Shown piece by piece: positions 22,149-32,896 of a DNA stretch of 64,000 nucleotides. The notes under the pieces were generated by a model. It was not told the DNA's origin. It ran no database searches and saw only the letters and a program-made list of their open reading frames with translations. The translations under genes and the position numbers were made by a program. This stretch comes from Apiospora phragmitis (Eukaryota; Ascomycota; Sordariomycetes; Amphisphaeriales; Apiosporaceae), in assembly GCA_038363925.1 (NCBI GenBank), contig JAQQWL010000006.1:2584501-2648500 (forward strand), given 5' to 3'. How positions within the stretch are numbered: position 1 is the stretch's first letter; each line of letters opens with the position of its first letter.

Positions 22149-22656
22149 TTGCCCATCGACGCATGATACGGTGAAATGGGTACGGAGAGTGAGAGAGAAG
22201 AATGATTGCAGAAAGAATGGTTGCAGTTAAGAAGTAGGTTTACGGGGGAAACATCATTTATCAGTGCCCACGGCATGCAGGACTCGCATTAATGGTTGAG
22301 CAGGGATTATTCAAGCCTCCAAACGTCCTGGGGCGGTGTTCTCAGCTGAATGGGGACTAAAAATACCAGCCCAATCACGTTGATGGAGGAGAAACGGGCC
22401 GCTGCGACTTTCGTATGCTCTGTCTCAGGGCATGATGTTGTGTAACTGGAGCTGGTTGATTTAAGTCCGATAAGTCTGTCATCATAATAACGGCCTTCGG
22501 CCTGGACTGCGTATTACGGACTACGTTGACAAGATGGTAAAAGCTGGAATATAAACATTTGCGATGTTACATGCAGCACGGGTCATCCCTGGGGAAAAAA
22601 CCAAGTATTATTAGCACTGAAGTAACAGTTATATGAATCACCCTACCACCTCCATT
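22149..22656. other. intergenic, no gene seen
   Basis: Promoter of the gene to the left and 3' flank of the gene to the right, both minus strand. Nothing else recognised. Confidence 0.4.
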
Positions 22657-24673
22657 TCATATATGAGGCACCGTAAGAATCCAGGATGGCGAATCATACG
22701 CCGATGCGGGGAGCGCTCGCAGTGAGACCAGCGCTCCCACCACCAGATAAACCCGAGCCACCACGTACAGAGTCCCGTCTATCGAACACAGTATAAGCAA
22801 GACGACCCTACTCGTCCTGCTCCCATAGCCGGCCAGCTGGTTGTACCAATACCACCAAACGCTCCCCGAGAAGTGGCCCAGCAGGTTAAGGATGGACCAC
22901 AGCAGCCCACTGAAGACGAGGTATGCCCCTGACGCCCGCCAGAACCACTGCTCGGCGGGTGTCGGGAGCACTTCGTTCCAGCCTGCAAGATGCACGGCAC
23001 TGTACAACGTGCTCGCGCTCCACAGCACAACGCCCATCAAGTGGCCTTGCATATCGCGAAGCAGGTCGTCGCCGGGCCAGTTCTTCGGACGTTCCACGAC
23101 GAGCTCCTCCGACGGGGAGACCATACCCCTCCGCTCGTCAAGGCCAGGAGCCTTGTTAGGGGTTCTCCCGGCCTTGATGTGGTTCCTGATCTTCTGGGGC
23201 ATCTCGGGATAGAGGCGAAGCGCGTCGCGGTATCTAGACTCCTCCTGGTCGGTCTCTTGATACTCCAAGCGACTACGTATCGCTGGTAAACGCTCAATGG
23301 CTTCACAGGCAAGTCTCCATCTTTCCATCTCCATATCCCGCACTATCTGATCCTTGGTGCCTGCCAATTTTCTTTGGGCTCTTTCGATACCTGGATACCA
23401 GCTCCGCGGTACAAGAGAGCCCCCAGATAAGGTAGCATCGTCTACCAACCCAAACCTCTTGCTCGCGTGTTCTTCTGTGATCCTGAGCACCTTCGTGGTG
23501 ACCTCCTCTGTTTCGTGGGAGTGTGCTGGATCAAGAGTATCTGCTTGGGATTTTTCGGGCATGGCAGTGGCAGGCGACGGCATGTATACCATCTTCGACA
23601 TCTCCGTCTGAACACCGAAATCACGCAGGAAGTCGCGATCGACCCTGCTGTCTGAACTGACTTGGCTCGGCATGTACATATAGGCGCAGATCGCCCGAGT
23701 CCATTCTCCCTCCACGAGGGTTGGGGCTTTGATCCACTTGGGTTTGTGCCACCAGAGCGCGTAGCTGATCAGAGCGCAGACGACGTGGCCGATTGTGTTG
23801 GTCTCGAGCGGCGTGATGGGCAAGCCGACGCCGAGTCGTGCAGCCACCTGTACGACCATCCAGCCGACCTGGAAGCAGCAAATGACTTTGCCTGTTGCAT
23901 CGGTCTTGTTTCTGTCTTGGATGTTGGTCCGAGTTATATAGGGCGACAGACCGCAATCGGCTAGCAGTTGGATGCCGCGAGGCGTTATGTAGAGACGCTG
24001 GTATTTCGGGAGGAACGAGGGACCGTTCTTCATATTAGGGCTAGTTAACCGTATCGAAGGCGAATCCTCCCATTCCCGCGTAGAAGCCATGGACCAATGA
24101 CCATTGCTCCGTGGCTGCTGTGCGACGATGCCCCTTTTTGTAGATATTCGAGTTAGCGTAAGAGCCTCAAAAAGTGGCACGGCGGATTCCTAATAACTCA
24201 CCTCTTTGACCCGTCTAGTGAGGCTGCGGGGCGGAAACGTGTTGCCGCCAGGCCGCCCAAATGACGAGTTCGGGGCCAAATATACCTAGAACACTCCATT
24301 TAAGGTTCCTGTACATAAATTTGAGAACTCGCCATGGCGAGGCAGGTTCAAGTGTACAGCTGACCATACGCAGAGACCTAGTGTCAAAAGACACGAAAAA
24401 AGGAGAGACAAGGTGCCTCTGCCATCGGGGTCGTCAATGTACCCAACAAGTGTGAAGTTGAGGGAGGTATTGCGCTGAACCTCCATTCGCTGGATGGTAA
24501 GTGGCGATCGTGGGTTATCGGGGTTTTCCGCGTTGTCGCCTGGCAGTTTGGCTGCGTAGAAAGGACAAAGTCGTGAGTAAAAAGCTCTTCTGCTGGCGGT
24601 TGTTGAGCATTTGAGGCACTGCAGGAAAACATAACATCGTTAGAAGAGACCATGGGATCGCCATACGCATCAT
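22657..24673 (-). CDS. fungal multi-pass membrane protein of unknown function, 5' end unresolved
   Basis: The main exon (about 24130-22657) encodes VICCFQVGWMVVQVAARLGV, TIGHVVCALISYALWWHKPKW and a C-terminal cluster of hydrophobic segments. This is a large fungal membrane family without assigned function. An upstream exon carries its conserved start (DDPDGRGTLSLLFSCLLTLG, FGPELVIWAAWRQ, LTRRVKE), ending at donor 24202/24201. The intron has a GCTAAC branch. The frame is broken by single bases at 24317-24322 (AAATTT), 24228-24231 (GGGG) and the acceptor-side run 24131-24134. A signal-peptide-like start (MMRMAIPWSLLTMLCF) at 24673 is out of frame with the body, so the true 5' end is unsettled. 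Either several assembly indels or gene decay explains this. Confidence 0.55.
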
Positions 24674-25541
24674 CGTCTCGATTGCAACGGTCGATTGCAA
24701 CCGTCTTTGGGCCAATTTGGCAACGCCGTTTCTCAGTTCTCAGGGGGTCCGCGACCAGAGAACACCCCCTCGCGGCCCCTGCAGTGCAGGAATCGGGCGG
24801 CCCGAGGTGCTCGGGTTGGCGGCGCTTCCTCGACGCTTATCGCTTAACAAACAGTCAGATACAACGGTACACGTCCACTAATGAAATCGACGGCTTAAAC
24901 GCGATCATGGTATTGGCGGAAGACTACCTTGTTTGCCATCTTGGCAAGACAAAGAGCCTTGCCGGAACTCCGGATAGCACCGCATGCAGACTCGCAGAGG
25001 ACCTCTGTATGTCTGAGTTGATATTCATGGCGGACGGACTTGGTCCCCGAGTTACTATTAGTTTTGGGCAGAAGACTCCACTGAGACGTCCATTAGCAGT
25101 AATACAGCATGATCTCGTTCGAGTTGGGAAGACGAGACTGACTATGGGCGAAGCTATGTATTGTTTGGGAGTACGAGCGCCGCCTCGAGTGAGAGAGCGA
25201 GCCATCGAACGATTTCAATCACCGATTACCTGCGACAAGCAACCGATTAGGTGATGCGAATTTATCACAACACTTGGCGCCTGAAAGTCTCTGGGTTGTG
25301 ATAAGTGATACGCTCATCTAATTGGTTACCGAGGAGAAATCCTGTGACATATTATGCAGCAATCAGCAAATGGACGAGTTCAGGATTCAGCGAGCCTTGG
25401 CTTCGGGGGGTTTCCTTTTCGATCCCTCGTCCCCTCGCTCGTCGTTCATATTTGCCGAAGAGTTGGACAAACTCCTTCTCAGGAAACAATCTTTGGGCTA
25501 TTCTTAAGTCATATACCGTGCTCGCGTTGCCAAGGTACACA
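24674..25541. other. intergenic with an unassigned plus-strand frame
   Basis: A 200-codon plus-strand frame (24652-25254) stays open here, but its translation matches nothing I know and lacks a clear domain. I leave it unannotated as a gene. The rest is presumably the shared promoter of the divergent neighbours. Confidence 0.3.
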
Positions 25542-26753
25542 ATGCCTAAATTTCGTACGGCCACAAACTCACCTTCCAACCAGGGCGGCAATGATAAGGA
25601 GCAACTCTTGGCGCCGACGCCACCCAGCGACGTGGTCGATCGGGGAGGCTGGTTCAGAGCACCGAAATTGCTCTACTTCCACCAGATACCACATTGGCAG
25701 CAGGACAATGAGTACATACTGAGCGGATATAGGTCTGTCAACGTTTCCAGCTCCTGCCATTGAAGCATTTTCTAACTGCCTATGAAGACCGACGTCAGAA
25801 TCGACCTGGCTCTCTGTGGCCAGCCTTTCGTATTTGCACAACCAGACCATCAATGCATACTCCCATCTGATGGGTGCTTTGATCTTTGTCAGTTTGCCAT
25901 ACTACTTCTATGAGTATGTCTACAAGTATCAAAGCCACGCCGAGGCAATCGATCTGGTTGTAGTTTCCACCTACTGCATCGGAGTCGCAGTTTGCTTTAC
26001 GTTTTCTGCTACGTAAGTTGAACTTCTGCTGGTATACGTGTATACTTACCCCTGAAACGATTTGTGTACTAATAAACTCTAAAAAGATTCCATGTGAATT
26101 GGAACAACTCCAAGGAATTCACAGCCCTCTGCAACAAGCTGGACTATCTCGGCATCTTGGTCTTTATGTGGGGTGCAGGAATACCAACCATCTACTACGG
26201 ATTTTACTGTAATGAGGGTTTGCGTTGGTTGTATTGGACCTCGGTATAGTTTTACCCGCTTGACCCCTATGCTTGCCTTGTGGGTCCACCGAGCTAATAA
26301 ACGCGTCCGTATAGACGAGTGGGACCGCCCTGGCATGTGGAATCTCCACTCTGAACCCACACTTCAGCTCCCCCAAGTTCCGGCACTGGCGTGCCTGCTT
26401 CTACGCCGGGTTCGGGCTGAGCTCCATAATTTTCATCGTCCACGGCTGGGAGTTGCAGAAAGCACGCATGTATTTGGTCTGGATGGGCTGGATGGCGACA
26501 TCGAACCTCGTGGGCGCGGCCCTCTATGCCATCAGGGTAAGAGCCGTGAAGTACCATACCCACAACCCAACTTCACTGACATGAGTTTCTGTAGATCCCT
26601 GAGAGGTGGGCTCCGTATCGGTTTGATCTTTGCGGCGCTAGTCACCAGCTGTTTCATATTTTTATCATTGCCGCGGCGGTGATTCATTTCAACGGCTTGG
26701 TGGTAGCATTTCGCATCATTAGATCGAACCAAAGCCCTTGTCATGGTTACTAG
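25542..26753 (+). CDS. PAQR / adiponectin-receptor-like (haemolysin III) membrane protein, 317 aa
   Basis: Five exons: 25542-25732, 25788-26012, 26087-26243, 26315-26536 and 26595-26753. All introns (55-74 nt) have GT-AG ends and CTAAC, CTAAT or CTGAC branch sites, and the phases agree throughout. The N-terminal signature is IPHWQQDNEYILSGYR, followed by NQTINAYSHLMGALIF (the conserved His), FSATFHV, LDYLGILVFMWGAG and, in the last exon, GASHQLFHIFIIAAAVIHF. These His/Asp positions form the zinc site of PAQR receptors. Seven membrane segments are expected. Fungal members (Izh proteins) act in zinc and sterol/lipid homeostasis and may have ceramidase-like activity. The gene is intact. It is convergent with the Sec14-like gene 254 bp away. 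Confidence 0.9.
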
Positions 26754-27007
26754 GTGATCGATACATAGACGTCAGGCTGCATCCAGGCCACAGTTTCGAG
26801 AAGTCAGGTCATTGCTGGTTACGAGATTATTTTCTCTTTCTCATTTTATACCAGGTCAGCCTTGTAAGAACCAAAGACTCATAAAGAGCAAGTTACCCTC
26901 AAATATATAAACTTGAAATAGGTGATTGTATTACCGATTACGAAAGGTTAATTGTTAAAAAATCAAGACATATATACAACGTAGTCGCCCTGGTTAGTCA
27001 CCAAGAG

Positions 27008-28408
27008 CTACGATAAGTCGTTCTGGTGGCTTTTCCCATTAGCGACTTTTTCCGGGTAGTAATTGATGTGTCCGTCAGGTGTCCGGATGCCCAGTCTATC
27101 CCACAGTGTTCGTGCTCGGATATAGGGGTCAAGCTGCCAATAATTCTCCCTGTTGATTTGGACAGCCAGTTCGTGCCTCCGACTTTTGGCGCCGTCGTCC
27201 TTTGGATTGCTTATCCATTGGCGCGTCGCCTCCTCAAATTCCTTTGCGAGAGCTTCTCTCGCCGCCAAGAGCTGGTCCCTTACGGCGGTGTCGCACATCA
27301 TCGCGTTCTCGTCCGGTTCGGGCTCGAGATACGCATACTCCAGGGATCCTTGCCGCCCAGCTCCTTGGGCAAACGTTCCGAATCCATATGCTGGCCGAGG
27401 TCCTTGGTGTTGGTGCTGAAGAAGATCTTGCTGGCAATAACAGGATCCGCGATCCACGTGCTCACCAGCTTCCAGATACCTGGGAAGAACCACGGAGCCT
27501 TGTGGACTATGACTTTGCCTAGCATTTCGGGGTAGTTCGCCTCAAAGCACTGGATGATGAACTTCACCGGCACGTAGTCCTGCATTACAGTCAGTTAATT
27601 GTCAAGCGAGGCGGCCCTCTATAGGTCAAGCATAATATTACATACCAGGTTGCCCATTCCAAATCCTGTGAGATCAAATATAACGGCCTAGAAGTCCTGA
27701 TTAGCGCGTGTTTCCAAGATAGAGGCTCGAGGCTTGATGCCATATACGTACGGCAGTATCGCAAGGAGGCGTAAACGCCAGCCGCGCCGTCTCAATGATG
27801 TACACAATCCAGCGCTTGAGCACCTCTTCCGACTGGTCGCGGCTGAAGTGCTTTCGGACGCGTACGATGCATACGGGGCGGCCGTCCTTGTCGACCCCGC
27901 GGACCACGCACTTGCCCGCCCGCATCTGGAACATGAACTCCTTCCCGCGCTTCCGGACCGCGCTGTCCTCGGTGGTCGAGGTGGCACCGGACTCCTGTTC
28001 GTGGGCCAACGCCTCGCCTTCGCGCAGGATCTCTTCGACGTGCACCACTTTGGTCCGCCAGTGTAGGGTCGCGACAAGCATGGCCACGGCTTTGCCGACC
28101 TCCCACTTGCGCGCGCGGAGGAAGCGCAACAGGAGTGCGTCGGGGTGCTCGACCTGGACCATGCTCCAGAGCGCAGACCTGGTCTCGTCTTGGCTCATCT
28201 CCACGTCTGCACTCGTTTGCTGCACGTCTACAGCAGCTGGGCCCTCGTCGCTGGAGCCGCATTTTCTTAACACCACGGCCCACATCTCCGTCAGTTTCGA
28301 CTCCTGTTGCGGAGTCAGGTTTCCGACCCGTCCCTCGAGTAGCTCCATTGCTCCGACGACCTTGGGAGAAAATGAGGTGAGATCCAAGAAAGGTGATTCC
28401 CAGGTCAT
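27008..28408 (-). CDS. Sec14-like CRAL-TRIO lipid-transfer protein, about 423 aa
   Basis: Exons on the minus strand are 28408-27752, 27687-27646 (14 codons) and 27579-27008. Both introns join in phase 0. Residues about 85-130 form the CRAL-TRIO N-terminal domain (DALLLRFLRARKWEVGKAVA). The lipid-binding lobe follows: GVDKDGRPVCIVRVRKH, AVIFDLTGFGMGNLDYVPVK, CFEANYPEMLGKVIVHKAPW. These are standard Sec14 positions. It should exchange phosphatidylinositol or another lipid between membranes in the cytosol. A one-base break at 27350-27351 (CC/GG) separates GGKDPW from EYAYLEPEPDEN. Both sides clearly belong together. The C-terminus is charged and helical (RDQLLAAREALAKEFEEATR). Confidence 0.85.
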
Positions 28409-29573
28409 TCAAAGAGGGAATGATGATGTAGAGGTGGCAGAAAAGGTCAAAAATCGAAATGCATCTGCAGCAATGTTATGGCCATTGAAGTAAACAAATA
28501 TGCAAAATAAAAATAAAATATGGTGGCTGATAGCGACCAGATGACGATTCTAAGGATCTACCCGGTGATTGATTGCTTATGGTTTGCGAATCCTTTGCGG
28601 GCCCAGCCCCTAACTAAGATGGATAGGGGGCGGCCGGGGGTGATTGCGGGGCAAGTGAATCTGGCTTGTTGGGGGGACCCATTGTACCCAGCTGACCGGA
28701 TCCCTCGGCCGAGTCCCCTTCAGGTTTGGGAAAGACGACTTCAGACTTGATGCAGATGACTTCGTCCCCCTCTCATGTGTCTGTTTGTGTATGCTGCCGA
28801 CTCTTTGCATGGCGCGAATGGTTGCATGAAAGAGGTCAGAGATCTTCCCGAGCTCAAATTAAGTCACCCCCCATGACGAAGTTCCCCGCAGCGGTCCCTC
28901 CCCTACCGCCTGCCATCCAATCTGGCCTCTTTTTCTCTTTTCTCGTGAGCCAAGGCAGGACAGGTTATTCGGCGACGGAGATGACAACTGATAGATGCAA
29001 TTGTTTGCTTTTGATCGAGCTCGACAGGGCTGACAGTTGTCGCTATTAGCGCGTTAAAACGAAGGTGCAAGTATCAGCACCTGAGAGAAGAACATCAAAA
29101 TCACTGTCCACCACTTTATCCTGGGATCAAACTTAGTGGCCAAATGCCAATTCGGCATAAACATGGAGTTATCACCCGGAATAATCGGTGTTGCTAGTAA
29201 TGCAACGATATTAGAGGGCGCCCATTCTCTCAAGTCGTGAAATACAATTCCTTTGATTTCAGACAAAGCTTTGTTCCACGCCCGGATGTTGAAAGCCCCG
29301 AAACATCATACCTGCTTTGAAGAATAAGTGACTATACTTTTGTTCGCTCAACTTGGAAAATTGCGAAAAGACTTTGTTTGGGGTTTGCTATCGTCGTACA
29401 TTCTTGAAATGTCTATATATAAACTACACTAGCCACCCCTATGGCAAGAACACAACACAAGCTGACATCTCACAGACAAAGTGCCTCTCACCATCACTCT
29501 ATCAAAAAGAGTCAACTTATCGTCCTTGGCAGTAATTTCTTGGTTACTAGTCCCTGCATCCATACTTTACACC
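28409..29573. other. intergenic, no gene seen
   Basis: Divergent promoters of the Sec14-like (minus) and RNase-H-fold (plus) genes. A few short frames only, none recognisable. Confidence 0.4.
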
Positions 29574-30770
29574 ATGGATGGTTCTCGGTCCCGTTCATCG
29601 GAGGTTTCGCGTGGCCGTACTCGACGCACCTCCTTTAGTCGAGCTCGAGTCCCGAGTCAAGAAGATGGCAGCAGGCCAACGCCACCCAGCGTCAACGAGT
29701 GGGATCAGATGTATCCGCCCGCGGGCCCGACCCAACCGAACGTGCGACCACCCACTGGTCGTAAAGACTCGAGCAAGTCGAAGAGGTCCAGGAGCTCATC
29801 GCGTCGAGATCGGTTCAGAGGCACTACAGTCGACAACGCACTCACGAGTATCGGACGAGGCGTTCGGAACTTATTTGGTTCGAAACCGAAGAATCTTGCC
29901 GGGTGTCCTAAGCATGATCTGGCTCGCTGTATTTCTTGTATGACTCATCTCGATATTAATGGCAAGACATCCAAGGATGGAACCAAGATCGATACGACCC
30001 ATAAGGTTGACGAGCCTGTCAATGTCGAAATAACTCCCGTTTTCGGCGAGGGGGCGCGATTCGATCCCGCCCACGACCTGCAGCTTCATGCCAAGTTGAA
30101 CGTGGAATCTACTATACAGACACAAACAAGACCGCCAGCCCATTTCACAACCCCCTCTAGGAAATGGTTCACCTACTGCTCCACCTGCGGAGTGACTTAC
30201 CTCGTGGGCAAGACGGGGAAGAATGTTGCGGCCGACCATCCGTCCCATGCTACCACCGACCTCGGCCAAAGGACTATCTGCGTTTATGTTGACGCTGGCG
30301 TTAATGAAAACGCTGAAGGGACGCTTGTGGGCGACTCGTCGGTATTCTTCGGGCCCAAATCTTCGTACAACGCGCTGTCTACGGGCGCGTACGACCTGGA
30401 GCATCAGCAGTCAATCCAAATCTCGGCCCTTCGCAGGGCGCTGCACCTCGCGCTGACGGTCCTGGAACAACGAAAGGCCCTAGTGGCGAAGCACGCCATC
30501 AGCAACTCGCACAAGTACCTATGGGACATGTGTACGCAGTTTCGACTGTTGATCTTATCAAGAATGGAAGCTGTCGACAGCTGGCTTAAATTGGCTCGAG
30601 ACGCCATGGGCCAGGGCCAGCTAGACCCGCGGATTGAGGCCGACTTGCGAAAGATTGACGAGGACGTGATGAGACTTGCATTGCAAGGCATCGAAGTTCA
30701 GTTTTTCCCTCTCCCAGCATTCCATGCGTATGAGCCTGAGTATGAGTTTTTCTACGAAAGGTTCATTTAG
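29574..30770 (+). CDS. RNase-H-fold protein with RS-rich N-terminus, 398 aa, probable pseudoenzyme
   Basis: Intron-free, starting at ATG 29574; the frame is open upstream, but that part is unlike protein. The first 95 residues are basic and Arg/Ser-rich (SSKSKRSRSSSRRDRFRG), probably disordered and nuclear. A cysteine pair block follows (CPKHDLARCISC), then YCSTCGVTYLVGKTG. From about residue 235 the fold is RNase H: ICVYVDAGVNENAEGT, SSVFFGPKSSYNALS, then a helix ISALRRALHLAL. Only the first acidic residue (YVDAG) is clear. The helix Glu is replaced (QISALRRAL) and the next Asp looks like Asn (ISNSHKYL), so nuclease activity is unlikely. Similar fungal proteins are uncharacterised. The gene is intact. 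Confidence 0.7.
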   Translation: MDGSRSRSSEVSRGRTRRTSFSRARVPSQEDGSRPTPPSVNEWDQMYPPAGPTQPNVRPPTGRKDSSKSKRSRSSSRRDRFRGTTVDNALTSIGRGVRNLFGSKPKNLAGCPKHDLARCISCMTHLDINGKTSKDGTKIDTTHKVDEPVNVEITPVFGEGARFDPAHDLQLHAKLNVESTIQTQTRPPAHFTTPSRKWFTYCSTCGVTYLVGKTGKNVAADHPSHATTDLGQRTICVYVDAGVNENAEGTLVGDSSVFFGPKSSYNALSTGAYDLEHQQSIQISALRRALHLALTVLEQRKALVAKHAISNSHKYLWDMCTQFRLLILSRMEAVDSWLKLARDAMGQGQLDPRIEADLRKIDEDVMRLALQGIEVQFFPLPAFHAYEPEYEFFYERFI

Positions 30771-31266
30771 CTTTGGGGTAAGAGAGAGAGCGCCCGTCTT
30801 CGTCCGAACGCGTCGTGCATGTTGACTGACGTCCGGCATTAACCCAGCCATGTTAAGGTAACAAAGTGGCAGGTGGTCAGTGCGGTTCACTGCCAGCCAT
30901 AGGTCGTAGCATTACTTTCCTTCCAAGTATGGGATTCGTCAGACCAGGTAGGTACACTGTAGAATGTAGGAATTGAATCAGTCATAATTATGTATTAACG
31001 TATTTGCTAACAGCCGAATTTATTAGTTTCGAATGTGCATTAGATAGGGGAAGCTATGTTGGTTGAAACTGCGACCTCCAGCAGAGTGTGAGGTACTGAA
31101 CTGGATCGAGTAAGCAATGGTAGGGGGCCCTGCGATAACCCCACCTGCTGGCGCAAAAACCTTCCTGTGATGATTCAATCAGCTCGTTTTTTCCGATGAC
31201 AACGACAGTAACTCTACTACCAAACAAAACGCCCCTTTTAATTCTCAGTCCTTGGTCATTCAAACA
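30771..31266. other. intergenic, no gene seen
   Basis: 3' flank of the RNase-H-fold gene and promoter of the TMEM14 gene. Confidence 0.4.
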
Positions 31267-31740
31267 ATGGCGGAGCATCCTTCATTCACCCTCGCCGGCC
31301 TTTGTAAGTTAACATGCTCGTCAAAAAGTGTGACCCCTCTGTTTTGGGCCCTTGACTGACTCGCTCGTGGCATAGTGGCTGTTGGCGGAACTATGGGCTA
31401 TGTCCGAACTCGATCAACCCCGTCTCTGGTCGCCGGCATCGGTCTGGGTGTCTCGTACGCTTACGCTGGTATGTATTCCGCTTTTGAGTCGCCTCCTTCC
31501 GCTCCATCGAGATTTCACTGCCGCTGATCGCACTGGCAATCAGGTTATCTCATCAAGCAGAACCGGGACTACGGCACGGAGCTGGCTCTCGGCAACTCCG
31601 CCCTCCTGACTGCGTCGGCTGTCCCACGTATTATCAAAACAGGTGGTCGCGGGCCCGTTCCACTAGCCCTGGGCAGTGTTGGCTTGCTGGCCAGCTACTA
31701 CTATGCCCGGAAGGTCCAAGAGTTTAGGTACGGTGTTTAA
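31267..31740 (+). CDS. TMEM14 family membrane protein, 108 aa
   Basis: Exons are 31267-31303, 31376-31468 and 31544-31740 (introns 72 and 75 nt, phases consistent). The product is MAEHPSFTLAGLLAVGG..., with GYVRTRSTPSLVAGIGLGVS, YAGYLIKQNRDYG and LALGNSALLTASAVPRIIKT, then LALGSVGLLASYYYARK. Glycine-rich short helices, the polar loop after helix 1 and the length of about 105 residues are all typical of TMEM14/UPF0136. Animal members sit in mitochondria and TMEM14C assists haem synthesis. The fungal role is not established. The gene is intact. Confidence 0.85.
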
Positions 31741-31990
31741 GCTAGTTACTCGAGGACTGTACTGCAGTGGACGTTGTTGTAGGATGCTTGGGCAATGAGG
31801 TCCACGAATCCAGTGTAAGATATCATGTAACATGCCAGCCACTCTTCTTTGAAATCAACCATACTCTCCGTTCGGTGTATTACCTAACTATTCAATGCCT
31901 GTTCTTCATGAGTCGAGGACGCCCAACTTGTAGCCGATCATACATAGTCGATACTGCCACCGCGACCGAGTTTTCCGTAAATGCCATTCG
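31741..31990. other. short intergenic gap between convergent genes
   Basis: 250 bp between the convergent TMEM14 and hydrolase genes. Nothing recognised. Confidence 0.4.
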
Positions 31991-32896
31991 TCAAACAACG
32001 AAAAATCCCTTGATCTCGGATACAACCAGATCGGGAATCTGTTCTGGAATGTAGTGCCCCGAGTTAACGCTGTGGCCTTCGACGGTCACATCTTTCGATG
32101 AAACCTGCTTCCACTCCTTAACCGCGTCGAAGCACTTCTCGATGACGCCGTGCTGACCCCACAGAACCTTGAGCGGGCAAGCGATCAGGCTGCCCCGTTT
32201 GATATCCTCTCGGGCCTCCTCCAGGTCCACCGTCGCCGCGGCCCGGTAGTCGTCGCACATGGCGTGCACCGTCGCCTCGTCGCCGAGCCCCGCGACGTAC
32301 TGCTCCCAGCACTCGGGCGCGAAGATGCTGAGCCCAGCGTCCTGGCGGCCGCCCATGAAGGCCTCGGCGATCTTGCGCGGGTTGGCGAGGAGCATCATCT
32401 CGGGCAGGGGGGCGGGCTGGATCAGCATGAACCAGTGGAAGTAGGCCCGCGCGAAGTCGAACGACGTCGCCTCGTACATGGCCAGCGTCGGGCAGATGTC
32501 GAGGAAGACGGCGGCGTGCACCCGCCGCGGGTGGTCCACGCACAGCTTGTGCGCGACACGGGCGCCGCGGTCGTGGCCGCACACAAAGAACGGCTCGGCG
32601 TGGTGGCCGAGCTGCGTCATCACGGCGGCGCAGTCCCGGGCCATGGCGCTCTTGGCGTAGGCGGCGACCCCGCCCGGCTTCGAGGACTGGCCGTAGCCCC
32701 GCAGGTCCAGGAGCACCACGGTGTAGGCCGAGGTCAGCTGCGGCGCGACGCGGTGCCAGATATGGTGGGTCTGCGGGAAGCCGTGCAGGAGGAGCAGCGC
32801 GGGCTTCTGGGAGGATGCATCGCCGCTTTTGAGGCCGAAGATGTCTACCCTGGGCTCGGGCTGCGTGGTGATCGTAAACGACTCGAACTTATCCAT
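31991..32896 (-). CDS. haloacetate-dehalogenase-like alpha/beta hydrolase, 301 aa
   Basis: Intron-free frame. The start is taken at ATG 32896 (MDKFESF), because the 52 residues read upstream are atypical. The order is that of fluoroacetate/haloacetate dehalogenases: oxyanion HGFPQTHHIWHRVAP (res 38-52), DLRGYGQSSKP, nucleophile elbow GHDRGARV with Asp109, Arg110 and Arg113 (nucleophile plus two substrate-carboxylate arginines), LDICPT with Asp133, the halide-pocket pair His154-Trp155 in YFHWFMLIQPAPLPE, and catalytic His281 in SGHYIPEQ. All key positions of the family are present, so hydrolytic removal of halogen from haloacetates is a reasonable prediction. An epoxide hydrolase is less likely, as I do not see its two cap tyrosines. 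Cytosolic; no signal peptide. Confidence 0.8.
   Translation of the reverse strand: MDKFESFTITTQPEPRVDIFGLKSGDASSQKPALLLLHGFPQTHHIWHRVAPQLTSAYTVVLLDLRGYGQSSKPGGVAAYAKSAMARDCAAVMTQLGHHAEPFFVCGHDRGARVAHKLCVDHPRRVHAAVFLDICPTLAMYEATSFDFARAYFHWFMLIQPAPLPEMMLLANPRKIAEAFMGGRQDAGLSIFAPECWEQYVAGLGDEATVHAMCDDYRAAATVDLEEAREDIKRGSLIACPLKVLWGQHGVIEKCFDAVKEWKQVSSKDVTVEGHSVNSGHYIPEQIPDLVVSEIKGFFVV

Noticed and set aside
24652..25254. 200-codon plus-strand frame
   Set aside because: Open but without any recognisable motif; overlaps the 5' end of the divergent membrane gene. Kept only as a remark.
27795..28493. 232-codon plus-strand frame
   Set aside because: Antisense to the Sec14-like gene.
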